NCBI GenBank assembly: GCA_020723965.1
Contig: DYHW01000001.1
Span: 172,587 to 236,586 of the forward strand
Length of the DNA: 64,000 bases
Direction: 5' to 3'
Source of the DNA: Melioribacter sp.
Lineage (GTDB): Bacteria > Bacteroidota > Ignavibacteria > Ignavibacteriales > Melioribacteraceae
The translations under genes were made by a program, and so were the position numbers. How positions within the stretch are numbered: position 1 is the first letter of the stretch; every line of letters begins with the position of its first letter. Of the stretch, positions 35,275 to 44,619 are shown in pieces. The notes under the pieces are model-generated. The model was given only the letters and a program-made list of their open reading frames with translations, did not search any database and had not been told where the DNA came from.

Positions 35275-36738
35275 ATGAAAGCAAAATTTTTTCCTCCCTT
35301 TTTCCCTTTTTTCCTTTTTTTCTTCTTTCCTTTTTTTCTAACAGCTCAAAATAGAAAACCAATTCATCAAGTTGAATTAGAATCTCATAAAAATTATTTG
35401 CCAAAGATTGAATGCACTTCAGAAGAAATAAAACTTGGTAAAATATATCAAACGTCTAAAGTTGCTAAAACTGTTTTCGGTTATCTTCCTTCGTGGGAAA
35501 ACAATGAAGAAACTTATAAAAACCTGCGGTATGATCTTCTCACTCACATTGCTGTCTTTTCTTTTGAAGCAGATGGCAGCGGAAATTTAAACACCCCGCA
35601 AAAGTGGCCCTGGTCAAAAGTAATTAACGATGCGCGCACAAACAAAGTAAAGTTGATAATGTGCGTTACAAATTTTAATCCTGATGAAATTCACAATCTT
35701 TTAGTCATTGCCGAAATTAGAAATAAACTCTTCGAAAATATTCGTCTTAAATTAGCCGAATTTAATTTTGACGGGGTTAATATCGATTTTGAAAACTTAC
35801 GGGATGGAGATAAAACAATTAACATAAAAAATTTTATGAGCACATTAAAAAATTTCCTTTTGCAGTTGAATCCTAACTACGAAGTATCATTTGCAACGCC
35901 TGCAGTGGGTTACGGCAAATGGGATTTTAAAGGGATTGCAGAAAGCTGCGATTATCTTTTTGTTATGGGGTATGATTTTTATGGTAGTTGGAGCATAACA
36001 ACCGGTCCTTCTTCGCCACTTAACCATATTACAAAATCATTTCAGGAAGATTATAAAGATATAGCTGCAACTGCGCCAAACAAATTGATTCTCGGGGTCC
36101 CTTATTACGGCAATTATTGGCGAACAAAATCGAAAGAAGCTTATACTTCTGTTGATACATCAAAGGCAAATAGAGATTGGCAAAAACCTATTTATTATAG
36201 AGAATTATTTCCTGGTTACATCCAGAAAGAAAAAATATGGGATGATAAATCGCAAACGACATGGCTGCGCTGGGAGGAAGTTTCTTGGAATCAGATCTGG
36301 TATGATGACGAATTATCACTTGCGTTTAAGTATGATTTCGCTCTGGCAAAAGAGTTAAGGGGAATTGGCATTTGGGCGCTTGGATATGATAACGGCAGAG
36401 ATGAACTTTGGAAATTGATCGAAAAGAAATTTACTAATCCGAACTCTGTTATTAAAGACCACTCAAATTTACCAAATGGGTTTCAGTTGTATCAAAATTA
36501 TCCAAATCCTTTTAACCCAGTAACGGTCATCAGTTGGTATCTGGCAGCAGGCAGGCATGTTACATTAAAAGTTTATGATCTACTTGGAAGAAAAATTGCG
36601 ACAGTTGTAAACTCATTTCAATCTGCGGGTAATTACACAATTAGTTTTGATGGAGGAAATCTTCCCAGCGGAACATACATTTACTCACTCGAAACTGCAG
36701 AAGGAAAACTTGTGCGTAAAATGCTGTTGATAAAGTAA
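35275..36738 (+). CDS. Secreted GH18 glycoside hydrolase with T9SS tail
   Basis: A 487-residue protein. Residues about 65-395 form a GH18 TIM barrel: KTVFGYLPSWENN, the catalytic DGVNIDFE (acid Glu near residue 173), YLFVMGYDFYGSWS, LILGVPYYG and IGIWALGYDNG. The C-terminal 85 residues are a T9SS sorting domain (NYPNPFNPVTVISWYL, LGRKIATVVNS, SGTYIYSLETAEGK, KMLLIK). GH18 enzymes cleave beta-1,4-GlcNAc polymers such as chitin or act on peptidoglycan-like glycans. The signal peptide is odd: MKAKFFPPFFPFFLFFFFPF is encoded by a pure pyrimidine tract like the intergenic ones. No clear ribosome binding site precedes the ATG. Confidence 0.92.
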   Translation: MKAKFFPPFFPFFLFFFFPFFLTAQNRKPIHQVELESHKNYLPKIECTSEEIKLGKIYQTSKVAKTVFGYLPSWENNEETYKNLRYDLLTHIAVFSFEADGSGNLNTPQKWPWSKVINDARTNKVKLIMCVTNFNPDEIHNLLVIAEIRNKLFENIRLKLAEFNFDGVNIDFENLRDGDKTINIKNFMSTLKNFLLQLNPNYEVSFATPAVGYGKWDFKGIAESCDYLFVMGYDFYGSWSITTGPSSPLNHITKSFQEDYKDIAATAPNKLILGVPYYGNYWRTKSKEAYTSVDTSKANRDWQKPIYYRELFPGYIQKEKIWDDKSQTTWLRWEEVSWNQIWYDDELSLAFKYDFALAKELRGIGIWALGYDNGRDELWKLIEKKFTNPNSVIKDHSNLPNGFQLYQNYPNPFNPVTVISWYLAAGRHVTLKVYDLLGRKIATVVNSFQSAGNYTISFDGGNLPSGTYIYSLETAEGKLVRKMLLIK

Positions 36739-36740
36739 AC

Positions 36741-36800
36741 TCTGGATGCTTGATACCGGATACCAAAAAAATCAAGTATCCAGTATCATTCATCCCAAAT
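36741..36800. repeat. Inverted heptamer repeat between convergent genes
   Basis: GGATGCTTGATACCGGATAC on the left pairs imperfectly with GTATCCAGTATCATTCATCC on the right, around an A-rich centre. Each arm has a 7-bp period (GGATGCT, TGATACC, GGATACC). It can act as a terminator for the GH18 and btuB genes. Confidence 0.65.
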
Positions 36801-36811
36801 CCAGAACTCTG

Positions 36812-38737
36812 TTAAAAATTCAAATTCATTCCAGCATAAAAACTTCTTCCTAAAGTTCCGTAGTAGAGTACTTCTTCGTATTGCTTATCAAATAAATTTT
36901 CAATTCTAACTGTGAGTTCAAGATAATCTAAAAATTTATATGAAGCCGAAAGATTGACGAGAGTGTAAGTAGGCATAGTAATTCTTTGAGCGGGGAAAGT
37001 AGAAAAGTCTTTATCGTCGCGACTGCCGACATAATTGATTCGAACATTCAAATTTAGTTTTTCATTTAGAACATAATTAGCACTAAGCGAAAGTTTATGT
37101 TTAGGTCTTCGTAATAAAGATTTTCCAAAATCGGCGCTTTGTTCGTATTCATCTTTTGCTTCCGTAAATGTGTAATTCCCGTTCAAAGAAAGATTTTGGA
37201 AATAATTTGCAGAAGCTGATATCTCAACACCATGCGATGATGCTTTTGCAATATTAACCGTTCTAAAATTTTTATCGAAGCCGAACATGTTTTCAAATTT
37301 CAAATTGAAGTAAGTTATTCCCAAACTGATGTTCTTATTCATAAAATAGTGCTCAAAGCCAAAATCCCAACCTTTGCTTTTTTCCGGCTGTAAATTAGGA
37401 TTGCCGAACATCGGGTCGAATAAATAAAAAAGTGAAGGCGCTTTGAATCCTGTGCCGTAAGTTGCTTTCAATTTTGTTCCGGTTGTGCTGAAATAATATG
37501 CCGGCGCAATTCGATAAGTAGTAACGCCGCCAAATTTTTCATTCTTATCATATCGTAAACCGAGCGAAGCAAAGAATGAATTTGATATGTTGATTTGGTC
37601 TTGCAGATAAAAACCTGTTGTTCTGATAGATTGTTTTGGAAAGACGCTGTTAAATGGGCCCCATGCGCCATTTGAGAAATAACTTGTTGAAGCAGTTTCT
37701 GTTTCCGTTTCAACTCCAATGGTTATTAAATTATTTTCTATCAAGTGTAAATTGTTTTGCCATTCCATTTTGAATCGGTTAGCATTATTAAATGCATCGG
37801 AAGAAGATTTGGGACGGAATTGATCCGCTAAATCCACAGCGTTGCTGAATCTTTTTATGAATGAAGTAGAAAAATCTTGCTGCCATTTTTCACCCAACAA
37901 AGATGAATTGATATTTGCCTTTAAGAGATGTTCTTCTTGTTTATAACTGAAATTTGGGTCGTCGCCATTTTTTGCACTTTGATCTAAGTCTGCTTTTGTA
38001 TTTGTGAATTTGTAAATGAAGCCAAGTTTCATATTCGTTAAAAGATCGTAACTCAATCTTGAAGTGAATGCGTTGTTTGAAAAGCCGTCTTTTTCTGTAT
38101 TGCCGTTAAGTGAATTGGCAGCGGATATTCCATTACTGCCGCTTTTAGATGCAAAGAAGGCATAGCTTAAATTACTCAAACTGCCCAATGCAGAAAAATC
38201 GCTTCTAAAATAATTGTTTGAGCCGCCTTCGCCGGAGAAAGAGAAAGTTGGTTTTCCATTTCCTCTTTTTGTGATGATATTTATAACACCCGCCAGTGCA
38301 TCGGAACCATATAAAGTGCTTTGCGGGCCGCGGACAATTTCAATTCTTGCAATATCATTTGTGTTGAGTGTTGAAAAATCGAATGCGTTGTTTGGAGAAG
38401 ATGGATCATTCATTTCAGCCCCGTCAACAATAACAAGTGTGTGGTTGGAATTTGCGCCCCGCATAAAAACTGAAGCAAGTTTGCCCGGTCCACCCTGTTG
38501 AGTGAGAGAAAGCCCGATTGTTTCTTTTAATAGATCAACTACCGTCTTCAATTGTTTTCTCGAAATATCTTCGGAAGTAATAACGGTAACCGAACTGCCG
38601 AGAGCGTAATAAGGAGTTTCGGTTTTAGTGGCGGTTACAACAACTTCAGAAAGAGTCGCTTTGATTGTGTCTGTTTGTGCAAAAAGTGCAAATTGAATTA
38701 GCAGAAGAATCGATAGAAAAGATAAAAAATGTTTCAT
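36812..38737 (-). CDS. btuB: BtuB-like vitamin B12 TonB-dependent receptor
   Basis: A 641-residue outer-membrane receptor: signal peptide MKHFLSFLSILLLIQFALFAQ, a TonB-box-like SEVVVTATKTE, a plug with SVFMRGANSNHTLVIVDGAE, FSTLNTNDIARIEIVRGPQS and LYGSDALAGVINIIT, and a barrel ending in RSFYAGMNLNF. Size and motifs fit BtuB. The cobalamin riboswitch at 38884-39094 directly upstream on the same strand strongly supports corrinoid uptake. The ATG has AAGGAGT upstream, and about 145 bases separate the riboswitch from the start. A FecCD/BtuC-type permease occurs at 47429, unlinked. Confidence 0.93.
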   Translation of the reverse strand: MKHFLSFLSILLLIQFALFAQTDTIKATLSEVVVTATKTETPYYALGSSVTVITSEDISRKQLKTVVDLLKETIGLSLTQQGGPGKLASVFMRGANSNHTLVIVDGAEMNDPSSPNNAFDFSTLNTNDIARIEIVRGPQSTLYGSDALAGVINIITKRGNGKPTFSFSGEGGSNNYFRSDFSALGSLSNLSYAFFASKSGSNGISAANSLNGNTEKDGFSNNAFTSRLSYDLLTNMKLGFIYKFTNTKADLDQSAKNGDDPNFSYKQEEHLLKANINSSLLGEKWQQDFSTSFIKRFSNAVDLADQFRPKSSSDAFNNANRFKMEWQNNLHLIENNLITIGVETETETASTSYFSNGAWGPFNSVFPKQSIRTTGFYLQDQINISNSFFASLGLRYDKNEKFGGVTTYRIAPAYYFSTTGTKLKATYGTGFKAPSLFYLFDPMFGNPNLQPEKSKGWDFGFEHYFMNKNISLGITYFNLKFENMFGFDKNFRTVNIAKASSHGVEISASANYFQNLSLNGNYTFTEAKDEYEQSADFGKSLLRRPKHKLSLSANYVLNEKLNLNVRINYVGSRDDKDFSTFPAQRITMPTYTLVNLSASYKFLDYLELTVRIENLFDKQYEEVLYYGTLGRSFYAGMNLNF

Positions 38738-38883
38738 AGAAGTTACTCCTTTTAGATAAGTGAAAAGATGTAACTTCGCGTGATGATGGAACTTTTCTGC
38801 AAGCGCAGATTGAAAACGAAATGTAGATATGTAATTCGTTAATCAAAGCCCTACCCGCGAAGGTTGATTAGTTATTTGAATTA

Positions 38884-39094
38884 TGCGGCAGGTCTCCTGG
38901 CTTAAGACATTGTTTAACGCCTTCCCGAATTAATTGCGAATGGAAAATTTAGAATTTACTTCTCAATTCGCCATTTTTAATTCTCAATTAAAAATACAGT
39001 GGCTAAATGTTAAACAAAAATTACGTCTATCACAGTTGCGGGGCAGCGCCGGATTTTAACCGGTTTCCCTATTGAGTTCAAAACGAACACCGCA
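38884..39094 (-). promoter_or_regulatory. Cobalamin (AdoCbl-type) riboswitch
   Basis: Read on the minus strand: TGCGG of P1, GGGAAACCGGTTAAAATCCG, CGCTGCCCCGCAACTGTGA, AGCCACTG, CGGGAAGGCG and the B12-box core AAGCCAGGAGACCTGCCGCA closing P1. These are the conserved elements of the B12 box and AdoCbl aptamer in order. The variable peripheral loop between CCACTG and GGGAAGG is enlarged to about 75 bases and is filled by a 7-bp-period AATT-rich array. It should lower btuB expression when cobalamin is plentiful. Confidence 0.95.
38933..38996. repeat. Heptamer array within the riboswitch peripheral loop
   Basis: On the plus strand: GCGAATG, GAAAATT, TAGAATT, TACTTCT, CAATTCG, CCATTTT, TAATTCT, CAATTAA. 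The period is 7 bp and the word is the CAATTCN class seen around rpiA. The array is partly self-complementary and could form its own hairpin without disturbing the aptamer core. Confidence 0.75.
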
Positions 39095-39117
39095 AATTGT
39101 TTAAGAACTTCGAGCGT

Positions 39118-39146
39118 AAGTTAGCAAAGCAATCTATTTCTTGCAA
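39118..39146 (-). promoter_or_regulatory. Candidate promoter of the riboswitch-btuB transcript
   Basis: On the minus strand TTGCAA (39141-39146), a 17-base spacer and TAACTT (39118-39123), placing the transcription start about 15-20 bases before the P1 stem. Fit to consensus is moderate. Confidence 0.4.
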
Positions 39147-39301
39147 CAAATTGAAAAAGTTGTTGAATAGATTTATCTTGCAACGGACATTCATAACTTA
39201 TTAACAATTACTGTGGCAAAAAAATTCTTTTCTTCAAATCATTTCAAAATTCAATTCAAAGTAACTATTCTAAAAAAATCTTTTAACAAAGGAGATTCCT
39301 G

Positions 39302-39967
39302 ATGGGCTGGCTTTTTAAGGCATTAAACTCATCTATCGGTAAAAAATTTGTTATGGCTCTTACCGGGGTCTGTCTAATTTTATTCTTAGTGATCCATTTA
39401 ATTAACAATTTAACGCTGTATTTTGGACCGGAAACGTTCAATACTGTTGTGAAGAATTTGGATGGGATCAAACCTTTAATAAGAGTGATCGAAGTAATTC
39501 TTGGTTTGATTTTTATCTTGCATATTTTTAACGGCGTTCGTTTGTGGATTGAGAATAAGATAGCAAGGGGAACCGGTTACACAATTAAAGGTTCATCAAA
39601 AAATGCAGATATTTTTTCGCGGACAATGATTCTGAGCGGAAGCATAATTTTTATTTTCTTGGTGATTCACTTAAGAACATTTTGGATGTCGTTTAATTTT
39701 GATCATACTTTAAAAGAAAGTCACCGTTACTACGAAGCCGTTGTTTCAGCTTTTCAAGATCCGGTTTATTCCAGCTTCTATCTTTTTGCGATGATACTTT
39801 TGGGGTTTCACCTCAATCATGGTTTCCAAAGCGCGTTTCAGACTTTTGGCTGGAATCATAAAAAATATTTTCCTTTTATTGAAAAGTTTGGAATGGTGTA
39901 TGCATGGGGTACAGCGCTGCTGTTTGCTTCAATTCCAATTTACTTTTACTTCTATGGAGGTAAGTGA
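39302..39967 (+). CDS. sdhC: Succinate dehydrogenase/fumarate reductase cytochrome b subunit
   Basis: A 221-residue integral membrane protein of the single-subunit cytochrome b558 family typical of Bacteroidota, with five membrane helices (for example [20 protein letters not shown] and [20 protein letters not shown]). Histidines in the helices ([36 protein letters not shown]) are candidate haem ligands. It anchors the SdhAB dimer and exchanges electrons with quinone. The ribosome binding site AAAGGAG precedes the ATG. It overlaps sdhA by one base (TGATG). Confidence 0.94.
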   Translation: MGWLFKALNSSIGKKFVMALTGVCLILFLVIHLINNLTLYFGPETFNTVVKNLDGIKPLIRVIEVILGLIFILHIFNGVRLWIENKIARGTGYTIKGSSKNADIFSRTMILSGSIIFIFLVIHLRTFWMSFNFDHTLKESHRYYEAVVSAFQDPVYSSFYLFAMILLGFHLNHGFQSAFQTFGWNHKKYFPFIEKFGMVYAWGTALLFASIPIYFYFYGGK

Positions 39968-41877
39968 TGATAAAATTAGATTCGAAAGTGCCGGAAGGCA
40001 AATTAGAAGAGAAATGGACGAACCACAAATTCAATATGAAACTTGTTAACCCAGCTAACAAACGTAAGTATGATATAATTGTTGTTGGAACCGGTTTAGC
40101 AGGCGCTTCGGCTGCTGCAAGTCTTGGCGAACTTGGATATAATGTTAAAGCGTTCACGTTTCACGACAGCGCACGCCGCGCTCATAGTATTGCAGCTCAA
40201 GGCGGAATCAACGCTGCAAAAAATTATCAGAACGACGGCGATTCTGTTTACAGATTATTTTATGATACTGTTAAAGGGGGCGACTTCCGTTCGCGCGAAG
40301 CAAATGTTTATCGCCTTGCAGAAGTAAGTAATAATATTATCGATCAATGCGTTGCTCAAGGCGTTCCTTTTGCAAGAGATTACGGTGGATTGTTAGATAA
40401 CCGCTCTTTTGGCGGCGCGCTTGTTTCAAGGACATTTTATGCTAAAGGGCAAACTGGTCAGCAGCTTTTACTCGGCGCTTATACTGCTATGAATAGACAG
40501 GTTAATCTTGGCACGGTAAAGCTTTATACGCGCAGAGAAATGCTTGATGTTGTTGTTGTCGATGGAATTGCAAAAGGAATTGTTGTTCGCAATATGTTGA
40601 CCGGAGAAATTGAAAAATATTCTGCGCATGCTGTTATTCTTGCTACAGGCGGATACGCAAATACATATTTCCTTTCAACGAGTGCAATGAACTGTAATGT
40701 AACAGCAATTTGGCGCGCGCATAAAAAAGGAGCTGCGTTCGCCAATCCTTGCTTTACACAAATACATCCTACTTGTTTACCAGTTCACGGAGAAAATCAA
40801 TCCAAGTTAACTTTGATGAGCGAAAGCTTACGAAACGATGGAAGAATTTGGGTCTCTAAAATTAAGAATGATATGCGCAAGCCAAATGATATTCCTGAAG
40901 AAGAGCGCGACTATTTTCTTGAAAGAAAATATCCGACTTATGGCAACTTGAGTCCACGCGATATCTCTTCGCGTGCCGCAAAAGAGGCGTATGATGACGG
41001 ACGTGGCGCCCAAGGACAAGAAGCCGTTTATCTTGATTTCCAAGAAGCTATCAATCGTCTCGGCAAAAAAGTAATCGAAGAACGATACGGCAATTTGTTC
41101 GAAATCTACCAAACAATTACCGGGGATAATCCATACGAAGTTCCAATGAAAATTTATCCTGCGCCTCACTACACAATGGGCGGTTTGTGGGTAGATTATA
41201 ATTTGATGAGCACTATTCCAGGTTTGTTCGTAGCTGGCGAAGCAAATTTTTCAGATCACGGCGCTAATCGTCTTGGCGCAAGCGCCCTAATGCAAGGTTT
41301 GGCTGACGGATATTTCATTATTCCTTACACAATTGGAAATTATCTTGCTGGAGATAAACCGATTCTTGTTCAAACCGATCACCCTGAATTCAATAAAGTT
41401 CAAAAAGAGATTGAGGACTTCATTTCCAAACTACTTTCAATAAAGGGAAAGAAAACAGTTGATGATTTCCACAAGCAACTTGGAAGAATTATGTGGAATA
41501 AAGTTGGAATGGGACGAAACGAAAAAGGGCTCAAGGAAGCCATCGAAGAGATCCGTCAATTGCGCAAGGAATTCTGGAAAGACGTAAATGTTGTTGGTGT
41601 ATCAAACGATGTCAATCAATGCCTCGAACGCGCAGGACGTGTTGCAGATTATCTAGAATTAGGCGAGCTGATGGCTCTTGATGCTTTGAACCGCAATGAA
41701 TCTTGCGGCGGGCATTTTAGAGAAGAGTATCAAACACCTGAAGGTGAAGCGTTGAGAAATGACGAAGAATATACCTTTGTATCCGCATGGGAATTTAAAG
41801 ATGTAGGAAAGTGGGAACTGAACAAAGAACCTTTGGAATTCGAAAGCATTAAATTAGCTACGAGGAGTTATAAATAA
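39967..41877 (+). CDS. sdhA: Succinate dehydrogenase/fumarate reductase flavoprotein subunit
   Basis: A 636-residue flavoprotein that interconverts succinate and fumarate. Motifs: FAD Rossmann fold [20 protein letters not shown], the FAD-linking region [18 protein letters not shown], the catalytic region HPTCLP and [25 protein letters not shown] and [19 protein letters not shown], and C-terminal [20 protein letters not shown]. The start ATG at 39967 overlaps the sdhC stop and has GGAGG just upstream; a GTG one codon earlier is possible. Direction of the reaction cannot be told from sequence. Confidence 0.96.
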   Translation: MIKLDSKVPEGKLEEKWTNHKFNMKLVNPANKRKYDIIVVGTGLAGASAAASLGELGYNVKAFTFHDSARRAHSIAAQGGINAAKNYQNDGDSVYRLFYDTVKGGDFRSREANVYRLAEVSNNIIDQCVAQGVPFARDYGGLLDNRSFGGALVSRTFYAKGQTGQQLLLGAYTAMNRQVNLGTVKLYTRREMLDVVVVDGIAKGIVVRNMLTGEIEKYSAHAVILATGGYANTYFLSTSAMNCNVTAIWRAHKKGAAFANPCFTQIHPTCLPVHGENQSKLTLMSESLRNDGRIWVSKIKNDMRKPNDIPEEERDYFLERKYPTYGNLSPRDISSRAAKEAYDDGRGAQGQEAVYLDFQEAINRLGKKVIEERYGNLFEIYQTITGDNPYEVPMKIYPAPHYTMGGLWVDYNLMSTIPGLFVAGEANFSDHGANRLGASALMQGLADGYFIIPYTIGNYLAGDKPILVQTDHPEFNKVQKEIEDFISKLLSIKGKKTVDDFHKQLGRIMWNKVGMGRNEKGLKEAIEEIRQLRKEFWKDVNVVGVSNDVNQCLERAGRVADYLELGELMALDALNRNESCGGHFREEYQTPEGEALRNDEEYTFVSAWEFKDVGKWELNKEPLEFESIKLATRSYK

Positions 41878-41942
41878 TTATTTAGAATGAAAATATGAGT
41901 AACAGCTATAAAAAAAGTTTATGAAAAAAAAGGTATAAAACA

Positions 41943-42713
41943 ATGAGCCATCAAAAATTAAATTTAACTCTTAAAGTTTGGCGTCAGATAAACGCTGAGT
42001 CGCGCGGAACTTTCGAAGAATATAAAGTTGCGGTTTCTCCAGATTCATCATTCTTGGAAATGCTTGATGATATTAACAATGAATTAGAAAGAAAAAATTT
42101 GGAGCCGATCACTTTCGAAAGCGACTGCCGCGAAGGAATTTGTGGTACGTGCGGACTAGTTATCAACGGTCAACCACACGGTCCAATACCGCGCATCGCA
42201 ACATGTCAATTGCACATGAGAAATTTCAAAGAAGGCGATACGATCTACATCGAACCATTCCGAGCAAAAGCATTTCCGATAATCAAAGATTTAATGGTAG
42301 ACCGCTCGGCAATGGATAGAATAATGGAAGCCGGCGGATTCATTTCTGTTAATACCGGAAGTGTTCCGGATGGAAACGCTATTCCGATTCCGAAAGATAT
42401 TGCTTCTGAATCGATGGATGCGGCATCGTGTATCGGCTGCGGCGCTTGCGTAGCAGCTTGCAAAAATGCGTCTGCAATGTTGTTTGTGAGCGCAAAGGTC
42501 TCTCAATTTGCTCTGCTGCCGCAAGGACAGCCGGAACGTTACAGACGCGTTGAATCGATGGTGAAGGTTATGGATGAATATGGATTTGGAAGCTGCTCTA
42601 ACACATATGCATGCGAAGCTGAATGCCCTAAAGGCATTTCTATTAAAAATATAGCGCGTATGAACCGCGATTACTTTATGGCAAAATTGAAAACAGAGAA
42701 TTTGGAAGCGTAA
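41943..42713 (+). CDS. sdhB: Succinate dehydrogenase/fumarate reductase iron-sulfur subunit
   Basis: A 256-residue electron-transfer subunit with three cluster motifs: [2Fe-2S] [15 protein letters not shown] plus a later Cys in RIATCQLH, [4Fe-4S] [15 protein letters not shown], and the second ferredoxin set [15 protein letters not shown] for the [3Fe-4S] and [4Fe-4S] centres. It completes the sdhCAB operon, 65 bases after sdhA, and is followed by a terminator hairpin at 42731. Confidence 0.96.
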   Translation: MSHQKLNLTLKVWRQINAESRGTFEEYKVAVSPDSSFLEMLDDINNELERKNLEPITFESDCREGICGTCGLVINGQPHGPIPRIATCQLHMRNFKEGDTIYIEPFRAKAFPIIKDLMVDRSAMDRIMEAGGFISVNTGSVPDGNAIPIPKDIASESMDAASCIGCGACVAACKNASAMLFVSAKVSQFALLPQGQPERYRRVESMVKVMDEYGFGSCSNTYACEAECPKGISIKNIARMNRDYFMAKLKTENLEA

Positions 42714-42730
42714 ACTTTTTACAAATTCGT

Positions 42731-42769
42731 TCTAAATATCCCGGCAATATATATGTCGGGATTTTTTTT
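42731..42769 (+). terminator. Terminator after sdhB; left copy of the cassette-flanking direct repeat
   Basis: TATCCCGGCAATATATATGT followed by CGGGA and eight T's: hairpin ATCCCG…CGGGAT with U tract. A nearly identical 38-base copy lies at 44446-44484 on the other side of the restriction-modification genes. Confidence 0.88.
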
Positions 42770-42833
42770 ACAGTTACAAAGGAATTAGGTAACAGATTGT
42801 TCAAAATATTGGACTCAAAGAAATGAAATTGTG

Positions 42834-43793
42834 ATGAAAGTAAAAGATATGACTTTTGATTTCTCCGAAAAACTTTACAAATCAGACTACAAAATTATTC
42901 TTGGCGATACACTAGAGAATCTAAAAAAAATTGAAGATGGGAAATTCGATTTAATAATTACTTCACCGCCATATAATGTTGGGAAAGAATATGAGACAAA
43001 AAAATCAATCGAAAAATATCTCGAAGAACAAGCAAAGGTCATCGAACAATTATTTCGGATTATGTCATCTGAAGGCAGCATTTGTTGGCAAGTTGGCAAT
43101 TACGTTAAAAAAGGAGAAATATTTCCTCTAGATATATACTATTATCAAATTTTCAAGAAATACAATCTAAAACTCAGAAACCGAATCGTTTGGCATTTTG
43201 GTCACGGTCTGCATGCATCTAATCGCTTTTCCGGCAGATATGAAACTATTCTGTGGTTCACAAAAACGAATAAATATATTTTTAATTTAGATAACGTTCG
43301 TGTGCCGGCAAAATATCCTGGTAAACGTCATTTCAAAGGACCTAAAAAAGGGGAACTATCAGGCAATCCTAAAGGAAAAAATCCTTCTGATGTTTGGGAG
43401 ATTGTAATTCGAGACTGGGAAAATGAACTCTGGGATATTCCAAATGTGAAATCAAATCATCCAGAAAAAACTGAACATCCATGTCAATACCCTATCGAAC
43501 TTGTAGAACGTTGTGTGCTTGCTCTTACAAATGAGGGAAGTTGGGTTTTAGATCCATTTGCAGGCGTAGGTTCCACAATGATCGCAGCAATTAAAAACAA
43601 TAGAAATGCAATTGGCATTGAAAAAAAAAGAAAATATGTAGAAATCACAAAGCAAAGAATTGAAAAATTGTATGAAGGTTCATTAAAAGTTCGACCAATT
43701 ACACAACCAATTCACAAACCATCTGCAAATGATAAAGTTGCTTCAACTCCAATAGAATGGTTAAACTTAAAAATGTTTGGAACAAATAAATGA
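42834..43793 (+). CDS. Type II DNA methyltransferase (beta class, N4-cytosine or N6-adenine)
   Basis: A 319-residue methyltransferase with motif IV TSPPYNVGKEYE near residue 43 and motif I DPFAGVGSTMIAA near residue 240, the IV-before-I order of the beta class. TSPPY is most common in N4-cytosine enzymes, as in BamHI/BglII-type systems. The next gene is a BstYI/BglII-like endonuclease overlapping it by ATGA, so this is the cognate protecting enzyme, presumably of an RGATCY-like site (inference from the endonuclease). The start is the ATG at 42834; a GTG lies one codon before. The cassette lies between duplicated terminators, suggesting insertion. Confidence 0.9.
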   Translation: MKVKDMTFDFSEKLYKSDYKIILGDTLENLKKIEDGKFDLIITSPPYNVGKEYETKKSIEKYLEEQAKVIEQLFRIMSSEGSICWQVGNYVKKGEIFPLDIYYYQIFKKYNLKLRNRIVWHFGHGLHASNRFSGRYETILWFTKTNKYIFNLDNVRVPAKYPGKRHFKGPKKGELSGNPKGKNPSDVWEIVIRDWENELWDIPNVKSNHPEKTEHPCQYPIELVERCVLALTNEGSWVLDPFAGVGSTMIAAIKNNRNAIGIEKKRKYVEITKQRIEKLYEGSLKVRPITQPIHKPSANDKVASTPIEWLNLKMFGTNK

Positions 43794-44403
43794 AAATTGC
43801 ACAGAAATATTCACACTTAAATGGTGAAGAATACTTAATTGTTCACCACAAAAAACTCTATAATGAGATTATCGATATTATTAAAAGTATTAAAGCAAAT
43901 GACTTTAAAACAAAAATCAGTAACGAAAAAACAAAAATGGGCAACAGTTTATACAGCCCAATTGAATTGAATAAAGCTCTTGACAACAAATTTTCCCAGA
44001 AAGGATGGAGTGAGAGTCGCTATAGTTACTACATTACCCTTAGCCGTGAATTGATGGAAAAAGTTTGTTAATGCCAGCCAAAGAACAAAAAGAATTTCTG
44101 ATAAAGCATGGAGAAAACAACCCTATCTTTTCTTATAATCAAACAGATTTTGTCAAAGATAAAATCGCAGTTGAAGTTCAGTTCGGTAAGTATTCTTTTG
44201 TCGCTTATGATTTGTTCGTGAAGCATATGCTGTTTTATTCTGGCGGTAAAATCAATTTGGGTATTGAGATATTAGCAACAAAGAAAATGCAATCTCAAAT
44301 GTCATCGGGTGTAGCATACTTTGAAGGTGAAGTTTATAACGTAATGCGGCAAGGTAGGAACAGTCCCCCCGCCCCCCTTCTAATTCTTGGTGTTGAGCAG
44401 TAA
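43790..44403 (+). pseudogene. BstYI/BglII-like restriction endonuclease, split by a frameshift
   Basis: The first frame gives KIAQKYSHLNGEEYLIVHHK…KTKISNEKTKMG…LYSPIELNKAL…GWSESRYSYYITLSRELMEKV and stops at 44071. A second frame continues with LMPAKEQKEF…SYNQTDFVKDKIAVEVQFGK…YSFVAYDLFVKHM…EMSSG-like MSSGVAYFEGEVYNV. As I recall the BstYI sequence, both halves align with it from end to end, including the catalytic D…EVQ set (TDF and EVQF). One missing base near 44055-44066 (GAAAAAGTTTG, homopolymer-rich) accounts for the split. Either the nuclease is inactive, or this is a sequencing error. The total of about 203 residues is the family size. Confidence 0.85.
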
Positions 44404-44619
44404 TTTTCTAAAACAATGAGAATATAGATGCTGAAAATCTTCTTTTCTAGATATCCCGGCAATATATATGTCGGGATTTTTTTATTCCTTTTTGGTATAA
44501 TGCAGGGAAAACAAATAATTTACTTTGCGAACTCTGCGAATTCTTGGCGGCTTTGCGAGAAATAACTTTACCACGCAAAGCACGCTAAGATGGTGCAGCG
44601 GCGCGAGACCAAAAGGATT
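44404..44619. repeat. Right direct repeat/terminator and TTTGCG-rich stretch
   Basis: Positions 44446-44484 repeat the hairpin of 42731-42769 (TATCCCGGCAATATATATGT, CGGGA, T run) with one or two differences. Positions 44520-44590 are rich in TTTGCG and CGCAAAG words that can pair with each other. No gene is visible. Confidence 0.8.
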
